Shown one piece after another: positions 1 through 13,211 of a stretch of DNA of 64,000 bases (position 1 is the stretch's first letter; every line of letters begins with the position of its first letter). The notes under the pieces were generated by a model. The model saw only the letters and a program-made list of their open reading frames with translations. It was not told the DNA's origin and did no database searches. This DNA comes from Diprion similis (Eukaryota > Arthropoda > Insecta > Hymenoptera > Diprionidae). The DNA is taken from the NCBI RefSeq assembly GCF_021155765.1, contig NC_060110.1:7067501-7131500 (forward strand), read 5' to 3'. A program made the translations under genes and the position numbers.

Positions 1-1062
1 ACACTTAAGTTCCAGCGTGAAAAATATGTACAAAGTCGGTTCAAGACGTGTTTTGAAGTCGCAATAACAGAATGAAACCAGAGATGAGGTTCAACGAATT
101 CAAGGTTGGAGTATACGATAAAAGCAAAAAAAAAAATTTCATTGTTGAAATGCCTTCTTATGCACCTAATTCTACAGTAGAGCTCTTTATATATAGTGTA
201 ATGCACATATTTATAATAATTGCCGTATTTTTCCTACCTACAATAATACACGTGTTCTTTCAATACGTAACACTGTAGCGAAAAAACACGTGCAGTAGCT
301 TTTGTTGGATCCTAGGTGACGGCAGCAATAAATTTCATAATAATTGGTGCTATCATTGTTTTAAATTTTACTTTTTACTTTATTCTTTCATTCTAAACTC
401 TCACAAAATTTCTATATAGCTATATAATAATACTTGGTAATCCCATCGGAACGTCACAATTGCCGCTCGTTCTATGAATTGCGGGACGATAGCAAATTTA
501 AAAAAAATGAAGCAAATAAAATTCATTTCACAACATCTTTTTTCGGTATCTATCGGCGCTAGTTCTCCTTGATCCCTGGGTATCATTTGATCCTTAGACT
601 ACGGTCGATGAGGTCGAATTGATATATAGACGAAATTATACACTTTACCTATCGACTCATCTAGCCTGCAAGTGCGTTTAGTGAGTTGTAATTACCGCGA
701 ACAGTTTGCAACAACCAGTCATGTCTGAGTAATTCCCACATTGTGTAGTTACAAGAAAAATTGTTATACCACGATATATTCGTTCAACTACTGCAAAATT
801 TGATTATTAGTGCTGCACGTCGATTATCCTTTTTGCAAGCAAAATGCTTACAGCGGTAAGGAAACAAAAATGGTACGTGCATACGATTATACATTCCTAT
901 CATCGTAAGCCACCGAGCATCATAAATTTCGTAAAATTTGCCAACCTTATTAAAGTCAGTTATATCGGAAAACAATGGAGGGAATTCCTTAGTTAAGGGA
1001 TTGAGAATTTCAGCTTTGATGGTAAGATTTATTTCAGGAAGAAGCAAATTGAGTAAAATTAT

Positions 1063-1196
1063 GGCCGCTTTCCTTTTACGGCAATTTTTTGACACAACTC
1101 AACACTGAGTGATTTCGTTGGTCGGATCTAACGGAATCCAATGAAATCACTTAGCGTCGTGTTGTGTCAGAAACTTGACGTAAAAGGAAAACGGCC
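1063..1196. repeat. Imperfect palindrome / foldback element
   Basis: Two arms of about 59 bp face each other around a spacer of about 16 bp centred near 1130. The left arm begins ggccgctttccttttacg and the reverse complement of the right arm begins ggccgttttccttttacg. The match continues through gacacaac and gtgatttc to the spacer. Mismatches are scattered, so the arms have diverged since they formed. No target-site duplication is obvious. It may be a small foldback or MITE remnant. Confidence 0.75.
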
Positions 1197-1639
1197 CATA
1201 TAAGAGTGTATAGAAAAGAGACAGAATTTTTACTTTGATCTGATACGAGGATTTTGCAACCCATTGCTTAATTCAGTTTAATTCTCTAATCCTCGTTTTC
1301 AATTGGTATTTAGCATTCCATGCGTCTCTCCGAGTCAACTGAACCTATGATTAGAAAATATCTCGTCTTTCAAGCTGTTGGTTCCGAAATCATATATTTG
1401 CCGACAATCTCGCATCTACCTATTCACATGTCTGCATGTGTCGCATTATTGAGTCGATGGCTAGTTCTGTCTCTGGCGTACATATGTACATTCATCTTTC
1501 ATTCAAGTCTCTCAGCATGCCTTATTCGGTGTTCTGATTGGCAATCGATAAGTTTAATAAATGGCAAAGTTATATTGGGGAATTAAAAAAATGCAATGCG
1601 TGAGAAAAACGTAAAACCAACTGAATTAAGGTTGGCAAT

Positions 1640-1970
1640 TTACAAAGTCGCCAATTCTTCTCACCGCAACCTTCCATCTGCTCTTCGATGTTCATGCAGG
1701 TGGAGTACAACCTACGCGTGCCCCACTTATTTCCGGTCCTGCCGCGTGCGCTGTGGTCGTTACTTTCTTGTGGTAGCAAACGGCGTCAGAGCGAAGCGGT
1801 GCGGTGGTCTGGTTGACCTCAGCATGTCCGAGTTGAGGACCTCGCCTTCATGCGTTCATGCGCCTCTCCTTGAATTAACAACGCTGCTCGTAGCCCCGAG
1901 AAATTGGCTCTGTGTACGTTGATGTAGGCCTACAGGTGCCGAGTTAAGGAACTCTGTCTAAGCCGCTGGC
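1640..1970. other. GC-richer patch, possible unannotated exon or transcribed RNA
   Basis: By eye this stretch is clearly richer in G+C and CpG than the AT-rich DNA around it. The longest plus-strand frame through it (1596-1922, 108 codons) has an arginine- and cysteine-rich composition typical of chance translation and matches no family I know. It could be a promoter or first exon, a non-coding RNA, or an inserted fragment. Confidence 0.3.
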
Positions 1971-2930
1971 GCTTAATCATATTCTATAATCCTTGCGTGT
2001 TCTTATAGAATCCATGCCTGCTATATCAAGTCTTCCTGCTCCTTGCAAGTCGTACGTTTACACAGAAAAATTAGTGAGATGTTTAGACAATTGTTCTCGA
2101 AACCTTTTCACTTTTTTTTTTTATGCTGGACTTTGTTTTCAGAGATAAAAGGAAGTGAGAATGTTATTATAATTACCTTCAGGAAATGGAAAGTTCAGTT
2201 TTCGGTATAAGATCACCACGTTTTGAGGTTTAGATAATCACCTGCGATTTTGATGGTATTTGGTCAGAACTAATTAGGTTTCGGATCTGATGAGACTAGT
2301 GGTTATCCAATCGTTCGAATAACAAAATCCAATGAAAGAAAGACAGCTTTGATGATGATCACTTGAGAAAGGGTTAATGGATTTTGATTGGTTCGGTCTC
2401 AGTCGAAACGACTTCTGTTAATAACTTACAATTAGGATCGATTAAATTTTAGATTCGCTCGGTCTACTAGTTTTCGAATTGTTGGAATAAAAAAGTTTCC
2501 AAGAAAAGAAAATCACTTTACTTAATGATTTTCATTTCTGGGCTTCTAACGCATCCGAGCGGGGATTCGCAAGTTTGCATATCGATGGAAAGCCAGATAT
2601 GATCACTTGTTTCCATTCGTTATCGCCATTCCGTTCTTCTTTTGAACTGTAAGCCTCTGGATATGAATTTGGGATAGAAAAGTGTAAAAATTTGCAAAAA
2701 TGTTTTCACAGCATCGTTTGCATGTAACTGTGCAGCACACAAAATATCGAGATCATTTCAAATCGCTAGAATGTACTATATGTCATACTTATCTCAGAGA
2801 AGTCTATCGTTGGTTAAACTTTTAAGTTGACCGGGTTGACTTGTTTGTTAGACTATGTGATGCGGAGCTTTAGTATATAATACGTGAACAGAATATCTCG
2901 CGACAATCATTCGTAAGGGTGTTTGATATT

Positions 2931-3520
2931 ACACATATTTAATTACGTATCCTAACATCTTGTAGGTATAACTATGAGTTCACTAAACGCTACATTATTA
3001 TGCTGTTACGTAACAAGCTGCGGAAATGAGAGATGAAAAATTTATCCTGAAACCTATCCAGCTCTGCGGAATTTGAATATATTCGGAATTTTTTTTTAGT
3101 ACATCCTTCATTATGGCCATAAAAGATCTCGTTTTTGCATATTATAAATATTTAATTACGCACAAAATCTTATATGTATAAGTTTGAGCTTACTAAACGG
3201 TATATTACTATGCTAATACGCTACAGGCTGAAGGAATAAGAGATAAAAAGGTTTGTCATGAATCCTGCGCAGCTATGTTGAGTTTGAATACATTCGGAAA
3301 TCTTTTTGAGTATATCCTTCCTTCTTATGGCCATAAAAGATCTCGTTTTTGCATATTGTACATATTTAATTACACACAACATCGTGTTACGCAACAACCT
3401 GCGGAAATAAGAGATGAAAAGGTTAGTTTGAATTTTGTCCAGCTATATTGAATTTGAATACATTCGGAAATCTTTGTGAGATTATCTTTGCTTCTTGTGG
3501 CAATAAGAGATCTCGTTAAA
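2931..3520. repeat. Tandem repeat, about 2.8 copies of a 213-214 bp unit
   Basis: The landmark tttaattac recurs at 2938, 3151 and 3365. In each copy it is followed in the same order by a catcttg/aaatctt-like segment, gcggaaat-agagatgaaaa, an aatttgaata-attcgga segment, and a gccataaaagatctcgtt-like end. Copy 3 is shorter because of a deletion in its first third. Copies differ at many positions, so the array is old. The unit is unrelated to the 312-bp satellite further right. Confidence 0.8.
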
Positions 3521-5121
3521 GAACTAGAGAATTTTTTTTAATGATTTTTCTACCAAAACGTGAAACTTTTATACATTTTGTAAGTTTTTTAAATAAAAAT
3601 ATTCTTGCTGATTTATCTAAACCTTCCTGCGAAAGTATGCTAAAAATATCCAATATATTCGCAACGAGGATGAATGTTATTAAGTAAAAGTAACGGGCTG
3701 TGTGCTAAATATTTAAACTGTAGTTAATTATATTCACATTGTATATCGATAGCACCAAGCATGTTGCGCGGCATTCAACCGTGATACTTTCTGAAATACG
3801 CTGAAATATAGCCGAGGGGATTTATTTCCTTCACTCTTTGGCATTTTCACCATACGTTCAGTTTTAAGATCACTGATTGGTTGAAGATGAATTCCGATTG
3901 CCTGAAGAATATGATGAAATATGAATGTATGCAACAGTGAAAGACACGTAACGACCCGAAAGTTTGAGAACGGGATCAACACACTGAGTAAATAGATTTG
4001 ATGGTAAAATTTTGAAAGCGTTTACTTAATTGAGCCAAAGAAAGTATTCCTTAATGGAGTAAATTGTGAACCGAAAATTTGTTGGAACTCGTTTTGTACA
4101 ATCTTTTTGAAAAATTGGGAAAAAAGTTTGCACCAAGCACTCGTTTATCAGTGCAATCAATGTTGTTGTTTACAATCAAATGACGCTTTTCAGATAATAA
4201 CACAGATAAAGTGGCAATTTTATGAGTAAAATTACTGTGAGTATATGTGATATAAAAGTATACATTTGCATGTTTCTTTTTTCATGACACTTTTGCAGTT
4301 GTACAAATATCGTAATAATATAATTCACCGAAGTTAATGCAACTGGTCAACATGATGATAAATTAATGTATAGTTTTCTATCTTCTATTCATTCAACGTA
4401 CTCCTTAGCTATTTCCAACACTGTCAGTCAGAAATACTTTTCCATCAAGGAACTCTGTTACCGAGCCTTGAGAATTTGCTTAAAAAAATTCGCGAAGGTG
4501 CTTTTAGATGGGATAACGAAATCCTCAAAGTCAAAAGAAATCATTGTAGCCGTCGCGGTTTGGAGGTAACCCACTTCACGTGATGTCTCTTATATAAAAT
4601 AACTAAAAAAACGACGTTGTTTTCATAAACGGTGCTGCAAGGAAGGCCTCTTATAATGGAACAAGTATACAGTCACTACGTTATAGTACAGTAAAATAAT
4701 GATGCGAATTTGTCGGTATTTGAAGTGATACATCGGATAAAATGAGTGCAAATACTATCGTATTCAAATTTCAGCCACGTGTTTGCAGTATTTATACATT
4801 GTTCGTTACGTATGTCTGGAATGTCATACACGGCAATGAAAGAATTCAATTTCATTGTCGAGATCAAATAACATCACGTCTGCACGTACTCGTTTTTTTT
4901 TCTTGCTTTTATTTTGCAGTATTGGTTCAAGTTCAATGTGTTTGATGTACGAATGTTTTTTGCGATGAGGTTTATTCTCTAAAAAATGTCTACTCATTAT
5001 CTGTAACCTTGAATACGCAAAATTGTATACTTGTCATGTAGAAGAGTGCTACGCAACAATGCTAGTTATCGCTCATGTCCGTTCTAGTAACCTAGAATTT
5101 ATAGAACAATGTACTGTATAT
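3521..5121. other. Non-coding stretch, nothing recognised
   Basis: AT-rich sequence with short frames of at most about 80 codons that look random. No repeats, splice-linked exons or RNA genes were recognised by eye. Confidence 0.5.
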
Positions 5122-5610
5122 GAGGCATTCCAACTCATTTCAACCAGTTAACGGAAATCATGCCTTCAATTTTTTTCCAAAAAATTATGTCGTAGTATCA
5201 GAGAAGAGGAGATGCTTCTGCGAATTGTAGCTCTCAATTCGAAGACTTAACAGTCAAAGATATGACCTTGTGAAAAATAGTAATTTTCTTAATTTTAAAC
5301 TTCTCAAATATCCCTCACTAACGAATGTATGAAATCTAAATGTAACAAATCTTAGAGATCAACACTTTTTTTTGTCAAATTCCTCCTGAAATTACGAATA
5401 AATATCGATGTTTACGTAATGAGGAATATTTGAAAAGTTCAAGTTTAGGATGAATGTGATTTTTCAGAAAGCATATATTTGGTAATTCTTTAAATCATGA
5501 ACTAAAATTCACAGAAATACCTCCTTTTCGATGATACTACGACGCATTGTTTTTTAAAGAAAATTGGAGACATGAGTTTCGTTATTTGGTTGAAATGAGT
5601 TAGAATTGCC
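5122..5610. repeat. Long foldback (inverted-repeat) element, about 490 bp
   Basis: The left end (gaggcattccaactcatttc, at 5122) and the reverse complement of the right end (ggcaattctaactcatttca, from 5610 inwards) match, and the match continues for about 200 bp towards a centre near 5366. Shared landmarks include atgtcgtagtatca near 5187 and its mirror near 5540, and tttcaaatat-cctca near 5305 and its mirror near 5425. Divergence between arms is moderate. No transposase frame is present, so it is best read as a non-autonomous foldback or MITE-type element. Confidence 0.75.
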
Positions 5611-8600
5611 CGTGTACGGCAGACTTTGGCCAAGTCTTTTTAATGGACTGTAAAAAATTCCGCCTAAAATATGCTGATTGGTCCACCTAGATGGATCTAA
5701 CATCCTACCGGTTTGACTGTACAATTATGGCTGACTGTAAACCGGTGATTTTCGCTCCGTAATTTATACGCAAAAAGTGCAAATCAAGAGTGGCAAGGAG
5801 AGTAGCAGACCGTCGGATCACGGTTCTTGCTGAATATTTGAGGGACTTTCTTTGCCCTGAAATATAGAGCTTGTGAATAGATATTAATTTTCATTATCCT
5901 CTCTTGAAGTTTAGATGACAGGTTTACATCCATTAAAATGTAAACGGATGTGCTATTATTGCAAAGCTATAGTGGAGTTATATAAACTGCGGATGTTCGG
6001 CAACCTGATAAAGAAAGGCCTAATGGATGGATCTACGTATCGGAAGGTTTACATTTTGGGTCAACGAAACATTCCTAGAAGTTTCAGCGAAATCTGTGAC
6101 CCGGAGATCGAATACTCTTCTTGTGAGTTAGATCAAACCTGGACGTAACGCTGTTTGAAATGATTATTACGTAAAGATCAAGCCACTAATTAATTCGCCG
6201 AAACTTGACTTTATCTAAACTTCAAACGTGGGGGTCAAAATCCTGAAAGACTAAAAAGTCGGCTGTTCAAAAACCCGAAACATGTCAGAGAATATGTTAG
6301 AAATTTTCATATCGTTTGAGAAGACAGAGAGAGAGAGAGAAAGGAAGGGGGAAGATAAAGAAGACACAGCTATCGACAGTTCCTTCTATAACTGCCAGAC
6401 AATTATTTTCATTGTAATTCCAATTTTTTTTTTTCATTTAATCTTATTTTTAAAAAGTATATTTTTGGGTGTGGAGGCTTCACCCCCTACACCCCCACAA
6501 TTTCTGCGGCCCCGAGACCCGCTCTCTCGCCCGAGCTTCCACATCCATATACCTACTAATTGTATGCATTTTTGAGAAATAATTTTTTCATTAGTAATCT
6601 ACGTTCTTAATTTTACACCCAAATTGCAAAATATATGTCGAGTCCCTTTTTTCAAGTCAATAATGTGCCCACTTTTAAAAAAAAAGGTTGGTATAAATTT
6701 ATTTATTATGTTTCCTCTAAAGTCACTAAAACAGTATTCAACCTTAAACAATCAATTGAATAACAATATTGCCATATGTTGATTAGAATCAACGTCTATG
6801 CAATGTTGCAAAATTGGATGTTCAACAATGCGAACATAATTTTTTTTTAAGTGCTTGAATGAAGTTGTAAAAGATTACGTTGTAAATAAAACAAGCCATT
6901 GTAAAATGAAATGAAACGATTGTATTTCAATTGTAGCAATTTGGAATGAAGCATCGATGTCTAAGCTTTCGTTCATGATTCCGCTATTTCATATTTTCGT
7001 TTCGTTGAATAAATTTTCATGGCTATAAACATCAAACCTCGCAGACTGCAGTCATATTCACGGAACGAATTCTTTACGATAATGTTCAAATAAATGCAGT
7101 GACGTTGAGTCATATATATATTAATTACTGTTTACTAGCCGCACCTCAGTCTTGATGGAAGTGCACGGTTATTTTGTCCTTATCTTTGAATACTGCCGCA
7201 CTTATTTTTCTATACCAGAGACGAGTATGCAGACGTATGTGTAACCTTATGGTTATGGCTTAGGCTATGTAGAAATCCCATTTGGATTAAACAAATGGTA
7301 AGCCAAACAAATTGTGCAACTTTACTCGTTGCTAATTGATGACGTGGAAAATCTTCAGCCGCGGTTATTAAATTGATGCTGGTAAAATAAGGTGCACTTT
7401 CATTGTTTTGCACGTATTGAACCATTTTCGAATTAGAAACGATACAGTCACTCCCAATGGATTATATCTATTGGCAAAAAAACTGCAGGGTGTAGTTAAC
7501 TGCAGACTATGAAGGTGCACAGAAGAATGATGAAATGCTATGATTATATCAGTGTTCATAATTTATACGTAAATATAGCGTCTTTTATTTATAATTTATT
7601 TCATACAAATATGGTCTTTTTTATCTACTGCATATATATATAGGGAATTGCGTAACGATTTCAAATTATTTGAGCGCTGAATGCTGAATATAAAAAAAAA
7701 TGAAAAATAAAAGGGTGAGTATGCCGAGATAAATATGATACTATTTTCATTCCACCTTAAAAACTCCAAGGTATACTACAAAATGTCTAATTTTTTAAAC
7801 AAAAAATTTTTTAAATTCCATTTTTTCGGCATTCTTTAATATCAACTAAAAATTTCGGAAATAAACGTATTTTGTTGCAGCTCTTGAAGATCTGCTTCAA
7901 AATGGATTTAGTGATTTTTTCAAACTAAAGATACAGCCGATCATGTATTTTTTCGACAACAGGAAGTGCCGAAATATGAAGGTAAAGATTCGATTCAAAA
8001 ACGTGATAAAATTGCTCAACGTGTTTCTCCTAAGCCTCAGGACCTAAAAATTGGAGAATTTTCATATCTTAGTATACGCAATGACATATCCAAATTGTAA
8101 CCAAATCGAAATTTTTGCTCTGAAAAGGTGGATGAAAGTTGGTGGATCGGACCATATAGATAGGTACAGGTCAAATACTCATTACTATTCTATGTATGTA
8201 CATTCTTATACATTCGCGCATGCCATTTTTTTGCGAACGGAGGTATTTTGTTTCTCTTCAATTATACATGCAATATACAATTGTATACCTACACGTTACC
8301 ATTGAAGCATGACTTTCTTGCATGAATAAAGATATGAGGATCATATAACACGTCGAAATAATACTTCACTCAGACAATAATATTTAACTTTAAGATTTTT
8401 ACCGGCATTGTTGCAATCGACTCTTGATTTCCTAGCACGTTCAAAATATTTGACTGCTGTGTAAGTAGACAATATTCCGTGAATGTGTTTTTACGTTTAA
8501 TTATCTTCACAAGTTTGACTCGTTGAATAGTATTAAATCTTTTTTTTTCACTGGTAAAATAAAAACTATTATCCTTTGCTCTCCTGACTTTCATCTTTTC

Positions 8601-10746
8601 TTTAAATCGTTGTTTCATCACTTCATCACTTTCATTGCTTGTGCGGTAAGCGACCAAAAATAAACTGAACGCGGTAAACTGCGAGTAAAGCCAATAAATT
8701 TTTCAACTTCCAATACAAGTAGCTATCTATGAAATAAATTTCCTATATCGCGTTGGTATGAACTGGAAAATGTTTACTCTAAGTAATGTTATCAACTATC
8801 TTTAAGGCGTAAAGTCCATTGTTGAATATATTATCAAGCTGACTAGTTAAGAGTGTGGAATAAATATTTAAAGGCTTGTTTATACTTTAACAAAAAATCG
8901 CCATTTTCTTTTACCTGTAATCATTCTTCTCACGAATCTATATATTAATTCGAAAGCATTTTAATAAATACTGAATTTACTTGTTTCGCATTTCAACAGC
9001 TTCGGGTATTGTAATAATAATTTTACTTTTTAATATCTACGGAGAATTATACAGGTTGCTTCAAAATTGCGGGATCCTTGGTAATTAATATGCTTCTATG
9101 AAGCCACCGCCAGCGTTGAAAATTCATTTGCTAATTGTTTTAGACACATCTTTAGCATATTATTAATTGGGTTAATTCACAGCTTCCCTACATTATTTCA
9201 CGCCGCACTATTGGATTGATGATAAAAAATCGTTGCTGCTTTATTGACTCATTAAATAAATTTGCAATCCAAAGTATTCACTTCGAATAATTCACTCGAT
9301 ACGTACAGCTGTGTACTTATGTATGCCCTCCAGAAATTAGATGTTTACGTAGTTCGATGAATGTACAGGGTACTAGCGGAACATGATTTTAGTGAAATTA
9401 TGTCTTGATAATATATTTGAGAAACCCCCTTATTTAACAGTAAATGTTCCAAGTTACGTAATTTTTTTCCATCCTCTATTAATCTATGTGGAACCAAGAT
9501 GTACATATCATATAAAGATATTTGAAAAAAAAAATTAAATCAGTTCATAAACTAAACGAGCAGCTCTGATAACGTCTTATTAATCAAATAACCGTTCGAA
9601 TTATCAGCTTTCGTGATAAATAGCAACAGATTTCCAATTAGGTCTGAACCGGACCTTCGCGCCAACATTTCAAACCTGATACGACAATCAGACGAACTTC
9701 TCTTCACTCTTTTCACTTTTGTAGCAATCGTTTGTAAATAAACACGAAAACAATTACAGCAGCTGTTTTTACTGATTCAGGTTTTACAGGATAATGAATA
9801 TCATGGTCGTGCAGGTTTTAAAATTAAAGAAACTGATTGAGAGAAAAAAAAAGTTAACCCGTCGCCTCGAATTTCAGGTTCTCTGCCAGCACTAAAATCA
9901 CAACGCAAATTGTTATATGGAATATTCCTGCAACGCAAAACCATCGGAGCGTCGGGAATCCAAATTGACCGCTATATTTCGCACAGAAACCTGCAACTTG
10001 TTACGATATCTGGTGTAATCAGAACGACAACTGGCACAGATATTTTACTTATTATTATTCATAAACATTCTCCGCAAACATTGCGAAGTTGGTGCATTGC
10101 CTACGGGATAAAAATTATATACCGACAATAAACATGCCTCGAAGATCGATACGATAAACGAGCGAGACTAATATGCAAGTATGACAAACTGGTTGAAAAG
10201 TTTATGGAATCTTCAAAACAATCTTTTGTTGTTTATAAAACTTGTAGAATTCCAGAATTATTCCTACGGCAGGACGATTCTCATACCCGAAAACGATTGC
10301 AAAAAAATTATTTTTAAATAAATACATATTTGATGAGAAGATGCGGATCTGGGCTCGTGTTTTATTGGAACAATATTCAAGTAAATAATGTTTATTAATA
10401 TATCATATACAATGGTTATATACGCGTCTACTTATATTTGTATGTTATACTGTCGTGCACTCGAGGACATCCCATCTTCGACTAGACGTGTCTACACAAG
10501 CTATGCAAAACTTTGAATAAGGCAAACATCTATAGTTTGTTGTGCTCGCGAACTTACCTTCTCCTCAACATATTTGTCTGACAAATTTCTGATACATTTT
10601 GCGGTGTACATTATTAATTTCGATGTTACCTAACTAAGGCATGGCGATATTAGTTCTATCATTAAATAATAGAGTTACCAGCCTTACTACACTTATTATA
10701 TCTATATTGATATGCTATTAACAGCGATAAAAAAATTTCTGTAAGT
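5611..10746. other. Non-coding stretch, nothing recognised
   Basis: AT-rich DNA with no supportable gene. Minor features are a short (GA)n run near 6325-6341, a GC-richer patch at about 6465-6545, and an 8-bp inverted pair accggttt/aaaccggt at 5707-5746. The open frames at 5915-6148 and 9910-10131 resemble nothing known and lack good coding composition. Confidence 0.5.
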
Positions 10747-11010
10747 GGAGCCTGTGGGTCAAAAAACAGCTCAAGTCTACTTGATTCACTTCTACAAATA
10801 CGTTGATCTTGATTTTGTGTATAATCTTACGATTAGTTATATACCCTGGCAATTCTGTATGTTTACGTCAACTTTTAATGCTGCAGTGACTAATGTGACC
10901 ATAGCCAGCGGGGCAAACACCATGCTAAAATACCGACATCTGAATCTTTACTCTTTTTTTTCCTGTCAAAACTTGAGTCGACTTGAGCCGTTACTTGACC
11001 CATAGGTTCA
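10747..11010. mobile_element. MITE-like element with about 37-bp terminal inverted repeats
   Basis: The left end contains gcctgtgggtcaa and agctcaagtc. The reverse complement of the right end contains acctatgggtcaa and ggctcaagtc at the same spacing. The match covers about 37 bp with roughly one mismatch in five, and the inner 190 bp are not palindromic. An 86-codon frame spans the element but resembles no transposase. The likely reading is an old non-autonomous DNA transposon; the target-site duplication is unclear. Confidence 0.6.
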
Positions 11011-13124
11011 ATTGAGGTAGATATGTACCGTAGTTCTGTAGCAACAGTTGTTTTCAATTTTTACGTCCTCCTCGCAGGTCGGTCATATATAGCTACATAA
11101 CGAGCATAAATCTTCATGCCGTGAACCACTATTGTTTCTCCATTTATTGTTGTCCGCAGATTATATATATCAGCTGGGGAAAAATATTCCATATTCCTCT
11201 TCACAAGACATGGCATGCATGAAATTTATCAATCATTTTTCTTTCTTATCTCCTTGCATCTCTGTAATAATCTTTTTACTGCTGTAACAATCTTATTATA
11301 TAATATAGTCGACTTGGATTTTCCAACGGAAGGTATAAATTTTATATTCTATTCACTATATTGTGCATCGAATATAGAAATTGCGTGATAACGATTCAGC
11401 GAATGAGCAATAAACGTCAGTCAAATTCGTAAATGAGTTGTCTTCGAAGTTTTACGTGTTGTTCAACGCATTAGACCGCAGTTGAAAGCCGGCCTCGGAA
11501 TAGAACTTAATTGACGCCATATTGCATATTGTTATAACTTACAAAACAATTGGTATTTCCATTTTACGATTGTTCAGTATACCACGGGCACAATAATAAA
11601 TGTTCTGATAGCTAAAGTTTATTGTCAATTTCTCGTACAGAAAATTGTAACCATTTCACATCAAATTTTGGAAACAAGAACTGAGAAGTCAGGAAGAATC
11701 ATGAATTTTCAATCTTTTGTATGGGTCCATCCACCGAGAATGTTATTTGTATACCATAATTCCGTTGGATTTGTTATATCACCTAATTGTCTATTTTGAA
11801 GTTATTCGGAAGACACATATGAGTATGTACGAATTTCCTGTTATGATGCTTGATAACATATATGATAAATATATACAGCGAGTGACGGCACACTTACTCT
11901 ATTATTACTTGATACCTGGTCTTAGGTAATCAACGTGTAATTTTGCCCGTAAGTAATCAGTAAATACATTCTGACACACGTATATTTATAAGGTATGTGT
12001 CATATTTACTATATTGTATCAAACTTACAGACAGTCAATAATTTTCCATTACGACCGTTTCCTGGAATTACAGACAACTTTGGACATACGCATTGGAGAT
12101 AGCCCTTTAGTTAGATGGACGCGTTCATCAAGCCTGTCGTTGCCAAAGTTTGTAAAAAAATTATTAAAAATGATCGAGCTTCTATTTTACTGACTTATAA
12201 CATCTAAGCCTCAGGCTATAATTGTTGATTATTTTCTTAAATTTTATATTTTAGAGTCCAGGATGAGTACAATTCATATATGAATTTATTCACGTAAGTA
12301 GTTTCTGAAGAATCTCATTGTTCGAAATGATATACGAAAAGAATAATAGCATTGAAATCGTAGTTTCAAATTGATCTTATATTTCTTTTTTTACGAACAA
12401 ATATTTATTCATAAATAAGAGAAATTTTAACCAACAATTTTTGGGAAAGATAAGTTCACTTGCAACCGGAAATTTCAAAATTGTAGTTTCGAATTAACAC
12501 CCAACTTTTGTTCATTTTATTAATCCTGAGTCTGATTATAAGGAACTACAGAGATGTTGAGTTTTCGATACGTAGATAAGCGTTCGAGATATCATTTTTT
12601 CGAAATTCCACGTACGATTAATTAGTATACATTTTCAATGTCAATGCTTCATTTTCTTCCTTGTATTTTAGATATTACTACGAGACAGGTATAATCAATT
12701 CACTCTATTGTATTAATTACAAGTAAAAACGTTAAAAAAAACAAATATTTTAAAAAACCACGAAAATGTCTTTTTTCAACACCCGCTTGAAAAGTTTGGT
12801 TTTTGATGCCTGTAGATTGTGCAGAAAGTCCCCTATTTCCGAACAGTGCGATGTAACATCGTTCGCGCATGCGCACAACTGAAATACTCGATTTTATATA
12901 CTGGGGCTTTCTTTGGTTCATACGCACTTTCGAATTACCTGATTTCACGCACTGGGTCGTGGCACGTAAGTTACCTAACCCCAATTTGACGCGCTGTCAA
13001 TGGCGGCACCTTCATTGCTTCCCAAATCAAACTTTCCTTCTCCTGTATTGGAAAAATTACGTGTTAAACACGTGTGGATGGGCAAAACAGGACTCGTGTG
13101 ATTACAGTGCTCGCCTTGACTCAG
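11011..13124. other. Non-coding stretch, nothing recognised
   Basis: AT-rich up to about 12,850, then slightly richer in G+C. No exon, RNA gene or repeat unit could be supported. Frames at 12700-12984 (-) and 12869-13204 (+) overlap on opposite strands and look random. Confidence 0.5.
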
Positions 13125-13211
13125 GCTGCGTTTACACTCAATTCGCGCGATCGCAGTATTCATTCTCTGCTCGTGCCGCCAACTTCGCACTCGTATTCGT
13201 GTAAACGCAGC
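13125..13211. repeat. Short element with terminal inverted repeat gctgcgtttacac
   Basis: The 13-bp motif gctgcgtttacac at 13125-13137 is mirrored by gtgtaaacgcagc at 13199-13211. The inside is CpG-rich (gcgcgatcg) compared with its surroundings. This looks like a very small MITE or the remnant of one. The evidence is only the inverted ends and the compositional contrast. Confidence 0.5.

Larger units (their letters stand above)
1..2930. other. Non-coding stretch, no gene recognised
   Basis: AT-rich DNA with only short, low-complexity open frames, none resembling a known family and none joined by convincing splice sites. It contains an inverted repeat at 1063-1196 and a GC-richer patch at about 1640-1970, both listed separately. 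It could be intergenic or part of a long intron or UTR of a gene lying to the left; the sequence does not decide. Confidence 0.5.

Noticed and set aside
784-1095. 103-codon minus-strand frame as a gene
   Set aside because: No recognisable family, no splice partners, and its 5' part lies in the 1063-1196 palindrome.
1596-1922. 108-codon plus-strand frame as a protein gene
   Set aside because: The Arg/Cys-rich composition comes from GC-rich DNA read in a chance frame; nothing similar is known to me.
5915-6148. 77-codon plus-strand frame as an exon
   Set aside because: No match to any remembered family and no adjoining exon with compatible splice sites.
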